A stretch of 64,000 nt of DNA from [Actinomadura] parvosata subsp. kistnae (GCF_900323885.1 NZ_OOHJ01000021.1:1-64000), one strand, 5' to 3'. Numbered from the stretch's first letter, positions 49,957 to 59,523 are shown. Notes: a model not told the origin generated them from the letters alone. Made by a program: numbers and translations.

Positions 49957-52900
49957 TCAGGCGAGGGTCGCGCGGGCCAGCGCCGCGGCCTCCTGCCAGG
50001 TCAGGTTCGTGCCGCGCAGGAACGCCTCGGCATGCGCCGCCTCGCCCAGGACGGCTCTGGACGCGGACGTGATGCGGTCGACGTCACCGCGTTCGGCGGG
50101 CGGCAGCGGCGCGCCGACGCTGCGCCGGGCCGCGTCCGCCGCGCCGAGCAGCAGGGTCGCGACCTCCGCCCGGCCCGCGCCCCCGGCCAGTGCCGCCCCT
50201 GCCGAACCTTCGAGGGACAGGGCCACGGCGCGGGGCTCGCCGATCGAGCAGGCCACCTCCAGGCCGTGCAGCTGGAGGGCGGCCGCCCGGGCGGCGTCGC
50301 CGCGCAGCTCGGCGGTGAAGCCCAGCTCGACGTGGAGCAGGTGCTCGCCCGCCGGCGAGGAGGCGAAGTCGTCACGCAACTGGGCCAGGTACGTCGCCGC
50401 GGCGTCGAGGTCGCCGGAGCGGCGGAAGCCGAGGGCGAGGCCCATGATGGCGTGCACCTGGCCGTACACGTAGCCCTGCTCCGCGGCCAGGCGGCGGGCC
50501 TGCTCGTGCAGGTCGCGGGCGCGTTCCCAGTCGTGCGACAGCAGCGCCAGCCGGCCGAGCCCGGAACGGCGGGCCGCGACCTCCGCCGTCAGGCCCAGCT
50601 CCTGCGCCAGGTGCAACCCCTCGCTCTGGCGGCGGGTCGCCTCCGCGTAGTCGCCCTTGATCTCCGCCAGCGTGGACAGGGGTGACGTGGTCTGCAGCTC
50701 GCCCCAGCGGTCGCCGAGCTCGTGGAAGAGCGTGGCGGCGTGCAGGGTGTTGCGGGCGACGGCGTCGAGGTCGCCGCGGCTCAGGGCGTTCATCGCGCGC
50801 AGGGCGAGCACGGCGGCGGTGCCCCACGCGTCGGCGGCCAGCAGGCGCTGGGCCTGCGTGTTGACCTGCTCGCTGACGTCGGGGAGGCCCGCGTGGAAGA
50901 GGCCGTAGGCGTAGAGCCAGAGCATCCGGCCGTGGCGGGCCGGGTCGGCATCCGTGCCGGGGGAGGGCGCCGGCCGCGGGTCGGAGCGGTCGCCGGTCAG
51001 CAGCGTGAACGCGCCCTGCAGCAGGCGGAGCTCGGCCGAGTGCGGGGCCTGCGCGAGCGTCGCCGACAGGGCCTGATGGCCTTCGGTGAGCCGGCCGCGC
51101 AGCAGCCACCACCAGGTGAGGGCCGTAGCCAGCCGGGCAATGGCCTCGGCTCGGGCGCTGGCAGCGGGTGAGGTGTTGGGGGCGGCGTCGGAGCGGGGGT
51201 CGGCCTCGGTTCCGGCGGTGGGGTCGGGGTGGGTGGTGGGCTGGAGGGCCGCGCGGAAGTTGGCGGCCTCCGCGTCCAGCCGGTCGAGCCAGGCTTGCTG
51301 GTCGGGGCCGCGCAGGTGGGGGTCGGCCCGCTCGGCGAGAGCGAGGTAGTGGCGCAGGTGGCGCTCGCGCAGGACGGTCAGGTCCTCCGTCTCGCGCAGG
51401 CGTTCCATCGCGTACGCGGCGATCGACTCCAGCAGCCGGTAGCGCGGCCCGGCCGGGGTCTCGGTCATCACGACCAGGGACCGGTCGACCAGGCGGGTGA
51501 CCAGGTCCAGCACCTCTTCGGCCGGCACGTCGGGCCCGGCGCAGACGGCCTCGGCCGCGTCCAGGGTGCAGCCGCCCGCCGGCACGGCCAGGCGGCGCAG
51601 CACGACCTGCTCCTGGTGGGTGAGCAGGTTCCAGCTCCAGTCGATCACCGCGCGCAGGGTCTGCTGCCGGGCCGGGGCGCCGCGCCGGCCGGTGGTGAGG
51701 AGCCGGAACCGGTTCTCCAGCCGGGCGGCCAGTTCCTTGACCCCGAGGCTCCGTACGCGGGTGGCCGCCAGCTCCAGGGCGAGGGGGATGCCGTCGAGGC
51801 GGCGGCAGATGTCGGCCACCGTCTCCAGGGTGTCGGGGCCGGGGGCGAAGGCCGGGGCGGAGGCGGTGGCGCGCTCGGTGAACAGCCGGATCGCGTCCGC
51901 CTGCTGGAGCGGGTCGATCGGGTAGAGGGTTTCGCCGGTCAGGCCGAGGGGTTCGCGGCTGGTGGCCAGGATGCTGAGCGCGGGGGCGGCGCGCAGGAGG
52001 AGGTTCGCGAGCTCGGCGGCCTGCTCGATGAGGTGCTCGCAGTTGTCGAGGACGAGCAGCGTCCGGCGTTCGCGCAGGGCGGTGGCGAGCCGGTCGGTGG
52101 GGTTCGTGGGGGCGCCGGAGATCGGTGCGCCGGTGATGCCGAGCACGGCGGCGATCACCTGGACGAGGTCGTCGGTGCTGCCGTGGTGATCGGCGAGCTC
52201 GATCAGCCAGACCCCGTCGGGGAAACCCGGCACCGCCGCGGCCGGCGTTCGAGTGGCCGGCTCCTGCGCGCCCAAACCGTGCGCGGTCGGCGTCTCGGTG
52301 GCGCGGCTCGGCGCCGTCCCGCCCTGGGCGGCGATGCGGGACGCCGCCTCGACGGCGACGCGGGTCTTGCCGACCCCGCCCGGCCCGATGAGCGTGACCA
52401 GGCGGCTGCGGCCGAGGAGGGCGGTGATCTCCTCCAGGGCACGCCGGCGGCCGATGAGGGCCGTGAGCTGCGTGGGCAGGTTGGTGCGGGGAGCACCGGG
52501 CGACGGATCCTGGTGCGGGCCCGCTTGGGGGAGCGCGGCCTGCTCGGGTTGGTGCGGCACGGTGCGTTCAAGTTGCTGGGGCGAGGCTCGCCCGGGTTGA
52601 GGGAGTGCGGCTCGTTCGGATCGGGGGAGCGCACCACGTGCGGGTTGAGGGAGCGTGGCCCTTCGGGACTTGGGCCCAGGCCGAGTGACGGGTCCTGGCG
52701 GAGGATCGCCTGGTGGAGCGCGCTCAGCTCCGGGCTCGGGTCCACGCCGAGCTCGTCCGCGAGGCGCCGCCGCAGCTCCGTGTAGGAGGCGAGCGCTTCG
52801 CTCTGGCGGCCGGCCAGGTAGAGGGCCCGGAGCTGGATGGCGCGCAGCCGTTCGCGCAACGGGTGGCGGGCGACCAGGTCGGCGAGCTCGCCGGTGAGCA

Positions 52901-53420
52901 GCAGGTGGTCGCCCGCGGCCAGCCGCGTCTCGGCGTGCTCCTCGACGACGGCGAGGCGCTGCTCGGTGAGGCGGTGGGCGGCGGCGCGGGTGAACTCCTC
53001 GTCGGCGAAGTCGGCGTAGGCGGCCCCGCGCCAGAGCTGCAGCGCCTCGGTGAGGAGCGCGGCGCGCGTCTCGGGGGCGGCGGTGCGGGCCTGGGCCACC
53101 AACGCGAGGAAGCGGCGCGCGTCCACCTCGTCCTCGGGGGCGAGGCGCAGGAGGTAGCCGGGCGGCTGGTACGCGACGCGCTCGCGCCCGAGTGCCCGGC
53201 GCAGCTGGGAGACCTTGGCTTGCAGGGCGTTGGCGGGGTTGCCGGGCGGCCGGCCGTTCCACAGGTCCTCGATGAGGCGGTCGGTGGGGACGGGCCGGCC
53301 GTCGTGGACGAGGAGATCGGCGAGCAGGGCCCTGACCTTGACTTCGACGATCTTGACCGGCCGGCCTTCGTCGTCCTGCACCAAGAGGGGCCCCAGCACC
53401 GCGAATCGCACAGTGGTCAC
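49957..53420 (-). CDS. AfsR/SARP-type regulator: BTAD + NB-ARC + TPR (frameshifted as sequenced)
   Basis: 1154 aa when repaired. Residues 1-95: OmpR-like DNA-binding domain (FAVLGPLLVQDDEGRPVKIV). 96-245: BTAD (QLWRGAAYADFADEEFTRAA; YTELRRRLADELGVDPSPEL). 246-305: proline/glutamine-rich linker with decapeptide-like repeats (ALPRSERAALPQPG). Near 347: P-loop GPGGVGKTRVAVEAAS, Walker B LLVLDNCEHL, then SATSREPLGL-type ILATSREPLGL. From ~690: TPR-rich C terminus. The frame slips at about 52672-52677 in the linker (one base). GTG 53420 start. SARP regulators activate secondary-metabolite genes, but no cluster is adjacent. Confidence 0.85.
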
Positions 53421-53458
53421 CGTACACAGGCCGATTCCCCCCGCCCTTCGGGAGTGGC

Positions 53459-54352
53459 TCAGACGACGATGACCCGGCGTCCGCGCGTGTGACCGGCCTT
53501 GCTGTCGACGTGCGCCGCCGCGGCCTCGGAAAGCGTGTACGACCGGTCGACCGGAATGTGCAACCTCCCCTCAGAGATGAGGCGGGCGGCCTCGGCGAGC
53601 GCGTCCGGCATGCTCCCGGCCACCCCGGAGAACCGCACCCCGAGCACCGGCGCGCCGAGGTCGGCGATGGAGACGACCTTCCCCGGGTCCCCGGTCAGCT
53701 CTACCAGCTCGCGGATCACGCCCGAGCCGGCCAGGTCGAGGGCCGCGTCGACCCGGCCGAGCCGCCGCACCCGCTCGACCCAGCCCTCGCCGTAGGTGGT
53801 GGCGAGGGCGCCGAGGCTACGGAGGTAGTCCTGGTTCGCGGGCCCGGCGGTGCCGATGACCGTGATGCCGCGTTCGCGGGCGATCTGCAGCACCGCCGAG
53901 CCGACGCCGCCGGACGCGCCGCTGACCAGCAGCGTCTGCCCGGCCCGCACGCCGACCTGGTCGATGACGCGCAGCGCGGTCTCCACGACGGACGGGTACC
54001 CGGCCGCCTCCTCGAACGTCAGCCCTTCGGGCATCCGCGCCCACGCCCACAGCACGGCGAACTCGGCATAGGTGTCGGAGCCCTCGCCGAACACGTGATC
54101 GCCCACGGCGACCCCTTCGACGCCTTCCCCGACCTCGTCCACCACGCCGGCCGCGTCGAGCCCGACCCCGGCGGGCAGCTCGATCGGGCGGGCCTGCTGG
54201 AACTGGCCTTCTCTGATCCTCCAGTCGACGGGGTTCACGCCCGCCGCCCGTACGGCGATGCGGATCCGGCCGGGGCCCGCATGGGGCTCCTCGGCGTCCA
54301 CGAGGTGCAACACGTCCGGGTCGCCGAACTCGGCGAAGCTCACTTTCTTCAT
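53459..54352 (-). CDS. NADP-dependent quinone-oxidoreductase-like enzyme (zinc-free MDR family)
   Basis: 297 aa. MKKVSFAEFGDPDVLHLVDA, AAGVNPVDWRIREGQF and the nucleotide motif LLVSGASGGVGSAVLQIARE are those of MDR-family quinone reductases; zinc-binding cysteines are absent. TACGGT on the minus strand (54365-54360) lies 7 nt before the ATG with TTCAAA 17 nt further, so it is leaderless, and the operator at 54367-54381 fills the spacer. The divergent TetR therefore represses it directly. The SARP gene follows 38 bp downstream on the same strand. Confidence 0.85.
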   Translation of the reverse strand: MKKVSFAEFGDPDVLHLVDAEEPHAGPGRIRIAVRAAGVNPVDWRIREGQFQQARPIELPAGVGLDAAGVVDEVGEGVEGVAVGDHVFGEGSDTYAEFAVLWAWARMPEGLTFEEAAGYPSVVETALRVIDQVGVRAGQTLLVSGASGGVGSAVLQIARERGITVIGTAGPANQDYLRSLGALATTYGEGWVERVRRLGRVDAALDLAGSGVIRELVELTGDPGKVVSIADLGAPVLGVRFSGVAGSMPDALAEAARLISEGRLHIPVDRSYTLSEAAAAHVDSKAGHTRGRRVIVV

Positions 54353-54366
54353 GCCGCCGACCGTAG

Positions 54367-54381
54367 CACTAACGGTTAGTG
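54367..54381. promoter_or_regulatory. TetR operator CACTAAC-G-GTTAGTG
   Basis: Perfect 7-bp arms around one base, located inside the -35/-10 spacer of the quinone-reductase promoter and 41 bp before the TetR start. Confidence 0.7.
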
Positions 54382-54422
54382 TTTTGAAACATCTCCGTTT
54401 TCCTATCTGGTAGCATCGGATC

Positions 54423-55043
54423 ATGACCGAGCCGTCCGGACGCCGCGAGCGCAAGAAGGCCGCGACCCGCCAGAAGATCGCCGACACCGCCCTGCGGCTC
54501 TTCCTGGAGCGCGGTTACGACGCGGTGGGCATCCGCGAGGTCGCCGCCGCGGCCGACGTGGCCGTCACCACGGTCTTCGCCCACTTCGCGAGCAAGGAGG
54601 CGCTGGTGTTCGAGCAGGACGAGGACTTCGAGCGCCGCCTCACCCAGGCGGTCACCGGCCGCGCGCCGCACGAGCCGCTCGTCCCCGCGCTGCGCCGCGA
54701 GATCGAGGCCCTGGTGCGCCACTGCACCGCCGACGGCGCCGCCCCCATCTGGCGCATGATCGACGAGTCGCCGGCCCTGCGGCAGTACGAGGAGTCGATG
54801 CGGTCGCGGCACGCGCGCTCGCTGGCGGCGGCCATCGCCGCCGACCTCGGCCTGCCCGGGGAAACTACGGCCTGCCGGGCGGTCGCGAGGTTCGCGATCG
54901 ACGCGTTCTCGCTGGCCCGCGAGGCGGCCGAGCCGGAGGCCGCGCTCGACGAGGTCTTCCCGATGATCGAGGCGGCGTGGGCGGCCGCCGGCCGTTCCCT
55001 GCCCGCGCGGGAAGCCGTTCCGGCGGAGGCGGGAGCCGGCTGA
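54423..55043 (+). CDS. TetR-family transcriptional regulator
   Basis: 206 aa. HTH: RQKIADTALRLFLERGYDAV, GIREVAAAADVAVTTVFAHF; C-terminal helical ligand domain. TAGCAT (54411-54416) ends 6 nt before the ATG: leaderless. It faces the quinone-reductase gene and shares the CACTAAC/GTTAGTG operator, a usual electrophile- or quinone-responsive pair. An old yellow enzyme gene follows 85 bp downstream and may belong to the same response. Confidence 0.9.
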   Translation: MTEPSGRRERKKAATRQKIADTALRLFLERGYDAVGIREVAAAADVAVTTVFAHFASKEALVFEQDEDFERRLTQAVTGRAPHEPLVPALRREIEALVRHCTADGAAPIWRMIDESPALRQYEESMRSRHARSLAAAIAADLGLPGETTACRAVARFAIDAFSLAREAAEPEAALDEVFPMIEAAWAAAGRSLPAREAVPAEAGAG

Positions 55044-55128
55044 GGGCCGGTCATCAGCGGGTCATCAGCCGCTCCGAAGCGCCCGGGAGCACAGTCGTCA
55101 CTGTCCCCGGACGTCGAGAGATCGGAGC

Positions 55129-56247
55129 ATGACCATGTCGAGCGCGGCATTGACCTCCCGCCTGTTCGAGCCCGCCAGGCTCGGCCCCCTGCACCTGCCC
55201 AACCGGCTGGTGATGGCGCCGCTGACGCGCAACCGCGCGTCGGCCGACGGCGTCCCGACGCCGCTCATGGCGACGTACTACGCGCAGCGCGCGTCCGCCG
55301 GCCTGATCATCGCCGAGGCCACCACGCCGAACGCGGTCGGCCAGACTTATCCCGACATTCCCGCCATCTACAGCGATGAGCATGTGGCCGGCTGGCGGCG
55401 CGTCACCGGCGCGGTGCGCGCGGCGGGCGGCACGATGTTCCTGCAGCTGCAGCACGGCGGCCGGATCGGCCACCCGGAGACCAGCGGCCTGACGCCGCTC
55501 GCACCCTCCCCGGTCGCCTTCCCCGACCCGATCCACACCCCCGCCGGATCCAGGCCCGGGGTCGTGCCGCGCGCGATGACCGTCGGGGAGATCCGCGGCA
55601 CCGTGGCCGACTTCGCCGCCGCCGCCCGTCGGGCCGTGGACGCCGGGTTCGAGGGCGTGGAGGTGCACGGCGGCAACGGCTACCTCATTCACCAGTTCCT
55701 GTCCGGGGTCACCAACCAGCGCGGCGACGCCTACGGCGGCTCGGCGACCGGGCGCATCCGCTTCGCGGTCGAGGTGGTGGAGGCCGTGGCCGACGCCATC
55801 GGCCCCGAGCGGGTGGGGTTGCGCATCGCGCCCGGCGTCACCGCGAACGCCATGCGCGAGCACGACGTCGAGCGCGTCTACCCCGAGCTCGTCGGCGCGC
55901 TCGCCGGCAAGGGCCTGGCCTACCTGCACGTCGTGTTCGCCGACCCCGCGCAGCCGCTGTTCCACCGCATCCGCCGCGCGTGGCCGTCCGTGCTGATCAC
56001 CAACCCGGCGTTGCCCTGGCCGGCGCCGTTCCCCGCCGACGGCGGCCGGCAGGAGGCGGAGCGGCTGCTCGCGGCGGGCGCCGACCTGGTCTCGCTGGGC
56101 CGGGCGTTCCTGGCCAACCCCGATCTCGTCGAACGGTTCCGCCGCGGCGCGCCGCTCAACCCGGTGCGGCCGGAGTACTGGTACGGGGGCGGGGAGCTCG
56201 GCTACACCGACTACCCGGTGCTCGGCCGCCACCCGGTCGCGGTCTGA
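55129..56247 (+). CDS. Old yellow enzyme (alkene reductase)
   Basis: 372 aa FMN enzyme of the OYE family reducing activated C=C bonds. LFEPARLGPLHLPNRLVMAP, the FMN contacts and the active-site HGGNGYLIHQF (His180/Asn183, Tyr185 as proton donor) are complete; C-terminal GADLVSLGRAFLANPDLVER binds phosphate. ATG 55129 or 55135 (the latter better spaced from GGAG). Together with the upstream TetR and quinone reductase it suggests an electrophile-stress module. Confidence 0.9.
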   Translation: MTMSSAALTSRLFEPARLGPLHLPNRLVMAPLTRNRASADGVPTPLMATYYAQRASAGLIIAEATTPNAVGQTYPDIPAIYSDEHVAGWRRVTGAVRAAGGTMFLQLQHGGRIGHPETSGLTPLAPSPVAFPDPIHTPAGSRPGVVPRAMTVGEIRGTVADFAAAARRAVDAGFEGVEVHGGNGYLIHQFLSGVTNQRGDAYGGSATGRIRFAVEVVEAVADAIGPERVGLRIAPGVTANAMREHDVERVYPELVGALAGKGLAYLHVVFADPAQPLFHRIRRAWPSVLITNPALPWPAPFPADGGRQEAERLLAAGADLVSLGRAFLANPDLVERFRRGAPLNPVRPEYWYGGGELGYTDYPVLGRHPVAV

Positions 56248-56312
56248 GACCGCCTCGCGGACGCGACGGGATGGGCATTGCCCGTGCTCAAATCTTTAGT
56301 TAACTTTCCTGT

Positions 56313-56579
56313 ATGAAGTCGCGTCCGTTAGCCGCGCTCGCACTGACCGCGGCCGCCCTCCTCGCCTCCCCGGCCGTGGCCGCCTCCGCCACCTCCCAGG
56401 CCGCGTCCGCCACCTCCGCCGCCTACGTCAAGCAGGCCAGCTACGGCTGGCCCGACCAGTGCCAGTGGTTCGGCGCCCAGGGCCAGGCCAACCACACCTG
56501 GAGCTCGTACTACTGCGAAACCGTCATCCCCACCAACTGGACCGCGCCCGGCCTCTACAACCTGTGGGTGCAGTACTGA
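56313..56579 (+). CDS. Small secreted two-cysteine protein
   Basis: 88 aa. The signal peptide MKSRPLAALALTAAALLASP cleaves after AVAASA. The mature part of ~60 residues is aromatic-rich (ASYGWPDQCQWFGAQGQANH, TWSSYYCETVIP, GLYNLWVQY) with two cysteines that could form one disulfide. No family is recognised. TTAACT (56300-56305) is 7 nt before the ATG with TTGCCC 16 nt further up: leaderless promoter candidate. Confidence 0.65.
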   Translation: MKSRPLAALALTAAALLASPAVAASATSQAASATSAAYVKQASYGWPDQCQWFGAQGQANHTWSSYYCETVIPTNWTAPGLYNLWVQY

Positions 56580-56585
56580 CCCCGC

Positions 56586-57068
56586 TCAGGCCCAGCTCTG
56601 GGTCACGCCGCCGTCCGGGAGCGAGATCTCCAGGCGGCGGCACCACGGCCGCGGCGGCGTCCACCCGGCCGCGGGCGTGAACTCCACCTTCAGCAGGCGG
56701 GCCGACGCGGGGACCGGCCCGCCCAGATCGCGAACGCCGTGCGCGGCCGGCCCGCCCGACGGGTCGAAGGCGCCGCCGTTGTCGTCCCGGTAGTCGGTGC
56801 CCAGGTCGTCCTCGGTGGACAACATCCAGTACCAGAAGAACGGCCCCTTGCGCTCCTCCTCGTCCGGCGCCGGCCCCGGGACGAGCTCGTAGTGCAGCAC
56901 CCCCTCGCCGCCCGACAGCTCCAGGCCCCGGGCGACCACGTGGTGGCCGTCCACCAGCTCCCCGAGGTCGAGGTCGAAGACGACGTCGAGCCGCCTCGAC
57001 CCGCCCGTCCGGGCGAAGTACGCGTCGGTGGCCGTACGCGGCGGAATGCTGATCATGAGCCCCAGCAT
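56586..57068 (-). CDS. Hypothetical cytoplasmic protein
   Basis: 160 aa from ATG 57068 (ATG 57056, MISIPPRTATDAYFARTGGS, is equally plausible). Acidic beta-rich protein with RRLDVVFDLDLGELVDGHHV, GPFFWYWMLSTEDDLG and VEFTPAAGWTPPRPWCRRLE. No signal peptide or helix-rich region and no domain that I recognise. It follows the TetR gene by 30 bp on the same strand, so it may be co-transcribed. Confidence 0.6.
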   Translation of the reverse strand: MLGLMISIPPRTATDAYFARTGGSRRLDVVFDLDLGELVDGHHVVARGLELSGGEGVLHYELVPGPAPDEEERKGPFFWYWMLSTEDDLGTDYRDDNGGAFDPSGGPAAHGVRDLGGPVPASARLLKVEFTPAAGWTPPRPWCRRLEISLPDGGVTQSWA

Positions 57069-57098
57069 CACGCATGACCGGCCTGCCGGGCCAGTCGT

Positions 57099-57803
57099 TT
57101 ACAGGCCGAGGGAGGCGATGAGGTCGCGGATCTCGTCGCGGTAGACGGCCGCGGGGTCGTGGACGAGCGGGCTCAGGTGGCCGTAGATCTCCAGGGCGAC
57201 GAGGCCGTGCATGCGGCCCCACACACGCAGGGTCAGCGCCAGCGCGGCCGGCGGCAGGCCGGGGAAGTGCTCGCGGACGTGCGCGACCAGGCCGGGGTCG
57301 AAGTCGTCCCAGGTGTAGGTGCGCTCGGTGCGCTGGAGCGGCTCGGCGGCCGGCCAGGCGGCGGCGACCAGGCCGGTCAGGCCGGTGCAGGCGCGCAGCT
57401 CGGCGGCCTTGCCGGGGCCGTCGGCGGGCGGCCGGTAGCCGGGCACCGGGTCGCCGTAGATCAGCCGGAAGCCCTCGGGCCCGGCCAGCGCCCACGCGCG
57501 CACGGCCTCCGCCCAGGCCAGGATGCGGCCGCCGGGATCGTCGGCCGGCACGGCGTCGCGGGCGGCCTCGGCGGCCTCCACGACCGAGGTGTAGACGTCG
57601 CCGATCAACGTGGTGACCAGGTCGTCGCGGGTGGGGAAGTAGCTGTAGATGGCGCCGGCCGTCATGCCCATCTCGCGGGCGATGGCGCGCAGCGAGATCG
57701 CGTCGGGGCCGCCGGCGGACATGAGCTTGAGGGCGATCGCCTTGATCTCGGCGGTGGTCTCGGCGCGCAGCCGGGCACGGCGGCTGATGATCTCCCCGGT
57801 CAC
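57099..57803 (-). CDS. TetR-family transcriptional regulator
   Basis: 234 aa from GTG 57803. HTH: ETTAEIKAIALKLMSAGGPD, ISLRAIAREMGMTAGAIYSY, FPTRDDLV; C-terminal TetR_C_25/WHG-like domain. TAGAGT on the minus strand is 7 nt before the GTG (leaderless), and CAGCGT-N4-ACGCTG overlaps it, so it probably represses itself. A longer frame to 57884 lacks support. Confidence 0.85.
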   Translation of the reverse strand: MTGEIISRRARLRAETTAEIKAIALKLMSAGGPDAISLRAIAREMGMTAGAIYSYFPTRDDLVTTLIGDVYTSVVEAAEAARDAVPADDPGGRILAWAEAVRAWALAGPEGFRLIYGDPVPGYRPPADGPGKAAELRACTGLTGLVAAAWPAAEPLQRTERTYTWDDFDPGLVAHVREHFPGLPPAALALTLRVWGRMHGLVALEIYGHLSPLVHDPAAVYRDEIRDLIASLGL

Positions 57804-57816
57804 GCCCCACACTCTA

Positions 57817-57832
57817 CAGCGTTCGCACGCTG
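57817..57832. promoter_or_regulatory. Inverted repeat CAGCGT-TCGC-ACGCTG before tetR
   Basis: 6-bp arms overlapping the presumed -10 of the TetR gene at 57803; candidate autoregulatory operator. Confidence 0.5.
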
Positions 57833-57880
57833 CACACCGTTCAGTGAAGGTCGGGTGCGGTGCGTGACCGGGGAGGCCGG

Positions 57881-58429
57881 TCACAGCAGGACGAACGAGA
57901 AGTCCTGCGCCGTCCGGCGGTTCAGCGGGATGTCGATCTTGACGCGGCGGGCGATCTCCCTTCGGCTGATGCCCAGCCCCTGGCCGATGAGCCGTTCAGG
58001 GCGGACGGGCACGGGGTCGTCGAAGACGACCGTGACATGCAGCGGCCACACCTCCTCGGGAGGAGGCGGGGCGACGAGCTCCCAGCAGCCGTCCCACTCC
58101 AGGGCGAACCGGTTACGGCGGGCGGTCCACGGGTCGAGCAGGACGCGGGCGACGAAAGCCTGCGAGTCGGCCGAGTAGCCGGACAGCAGGGTGCGGGACA
58201 GGGAACGGACGTGGACCCGGTCATGGACGGTCAGCTTGCTGGTACGACCGCAGGACACGCAGTCGACCAGGAGCCAGACGTCGAGCAGCTTGCCGTTGGC
58301 GTTGACGCGGAACCTGCCGTCACCGGCCGTGGCCCGCTCGGACGGGCAGGTCACGCAACGCAGGGCGAGCAGGGGCAGGCGGGTGCGCCGCACGACCCAG
58401 GGCAGCACGGTATGAGGATGTGAAGACAT
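57881..58429 (-). CDS. DUF1062 protein
   Basis: 182 aa. Two CxxC pairs (LRCVTCPSE near residue 25 and VDCVSCGRTSK near 57) form a probable zinc ribbon; FRVNANGKLLDVWLLVDCVSC and the basic end ISRREIARRVKIDIPLNRR match DUF1062. The C-terminal part resembles a short helix-turn-helix, so a nucleic-acid role is conceivable. GAGAGATC precedes ATG 58429. Function unknown. Confidence 0.8.
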   Translation of the reverse strand: MSSHPHTVLPWVVRRTRLPLLALRCVTCPSERATAGDGRFRVNANGKLLDVWLLVDCVSCGRTSKLTVHDRVHVRSLSRTLLSGYSADSQAFVARVLLDPWTARRNRFALEWDGCWELVAPPPPEEVWPLHVTVVFDDPVPVRPERLIGQGLGISRREIARRVKIDIPLNRRTAQDFSFVLL

Positions 58430-58716
58430 GATCTCTCTGAAGACCTGACAGAGGGCACGGAAACAGAGCCGGCGGCGACGCCGGCGACCGATGCGCGGAG
58501 AAGGTGTCAGGTCTAAAGAGCAGGCGGGGTCATGCGGGGGAGAGTCCTCACGTTCGGGAGTGCGAAGTCACCGTAGGGGAGGGCCGGTCGCGAAGGCCAG
58601 CCGTTTTTCGCCCGCCCCAGGCCGCTCCGACCCGTTCCACGCGCCGGAACACCGATGGAACGCCCCAACTGACGACGGCTCCCGAAGCGGGAGCCGCACA
58701 GGAGGAGGAGAGGCCC

Positions 58717-59478
58717 ATGAACCTGAGACGCGTGTTCGGCCTGATGGCGGGCACGGCGCTGGCCGTGGCCGGCCTGGCCGGGCCGGCGCGGTCCGCGTCG
58801 GCGGCGCTGGCGCTGCCGTTCGCGACCCCGACCACCTGCACCTTCCAGACGCTCAACACGGGGAACTTCCTGACGGCCGTCGGCGGCGGCGGCCGCACGA
58901 CCGACGTCATCCACTCGAACGCCACCGTGGCCCGCTCCTGGGAGCGGTTCACGGTCGTCGACGCGGGCGACGGCGTGCACTTCGGCATCAAGACGCTGAC
59001 CGGCAACTTCCTCACCGCCGTCGGCGGCGGCGGGCGGACCACCGACGTCGTGCACACCGACGCGACCCTGCTGCAGGCATGGGAGAAGTTCGCGCTGATC
59101 CGCCAGGGCGGCGACGGGTTCGCCATCCAGACCGTGGACGGCCACTACCTGACCGCCGTCGGCGGCGGCGGCCGCACCACCGACGTCGTCCACAGCGACG
59201 CGACGCTGATCCAGTCGTGGGAGATCTTCCGCGTCCAGTGCGGCCTGACCACGGTGCCGAACGTGCAGGGCTTCGACGACGCCTCCGCCCGTCAGGCGAT
59301 CGTGGCGGCAGGGCTGGCCGTCGGGTCGGTCACGTTCGACAACACCTGCAAGGACGTGTTCGGCACCGTGCTGTTCTCCACGCCCGGCGCCGGCACGACG
59401 GTGGCGCGGGGTTCGGCGGTGAACCTCAGGGAGTCCAGCGGGGTGGACGCCCAGGGCCGGCCCTGCGTGCTCCCCTGA
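58717..59478 (+). CDS. Secreted protein with three fascin-like repeats and a PASTA domain
   Basis: 253 aa. AGGAGGAGGAG precedes ATG 58717; signal peptide residues 1-30 (MNLRRVFGLMAGTALAVAGL to ASAA). Residues 42-174 contain three ~46-residue beta-trefoil/fascin repeats, each with LTAVGGGGRTTDV (51-66, 98-113, 144-159) and SWExF. Residues ~178-240 form a PASTA domain (VPNVQGFDDASARQAIVAAG). The trefoil may bind glycans or polymers; PASTA domains bind muropeptides or beta-lactams. No kinase is attached, so this is a soluble or wall-bound protein. Confidence 0.8.
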   Translation: MNLRRVFGLMAGTALAVAGLAGPARSASAALALPFATPTTCTFQTLNTGNFLTAVGGGGRTTDVIHSNATVARSWERFTVVDAGDGVHFGIKTLTGNFLTAVGGGGRTTDVVHTDATLLQAWEKFALIRQGGDGFAIQTVDGHYLTAVGGGGRTTDVVHSDATLIQSWEIFRVQCGLTTVPNVQGFDDASARQAIVAAGLAVGSVTFDNTCKDVFGTVLFSTPGAGTTVARGSAVNLRESSGVDAQGRPCVLP

Positions 59479-59523
59479 TGCTCGCGACCGGCTGATCCGC
59501 AAGGGCATGGCTACGATGCCGCC

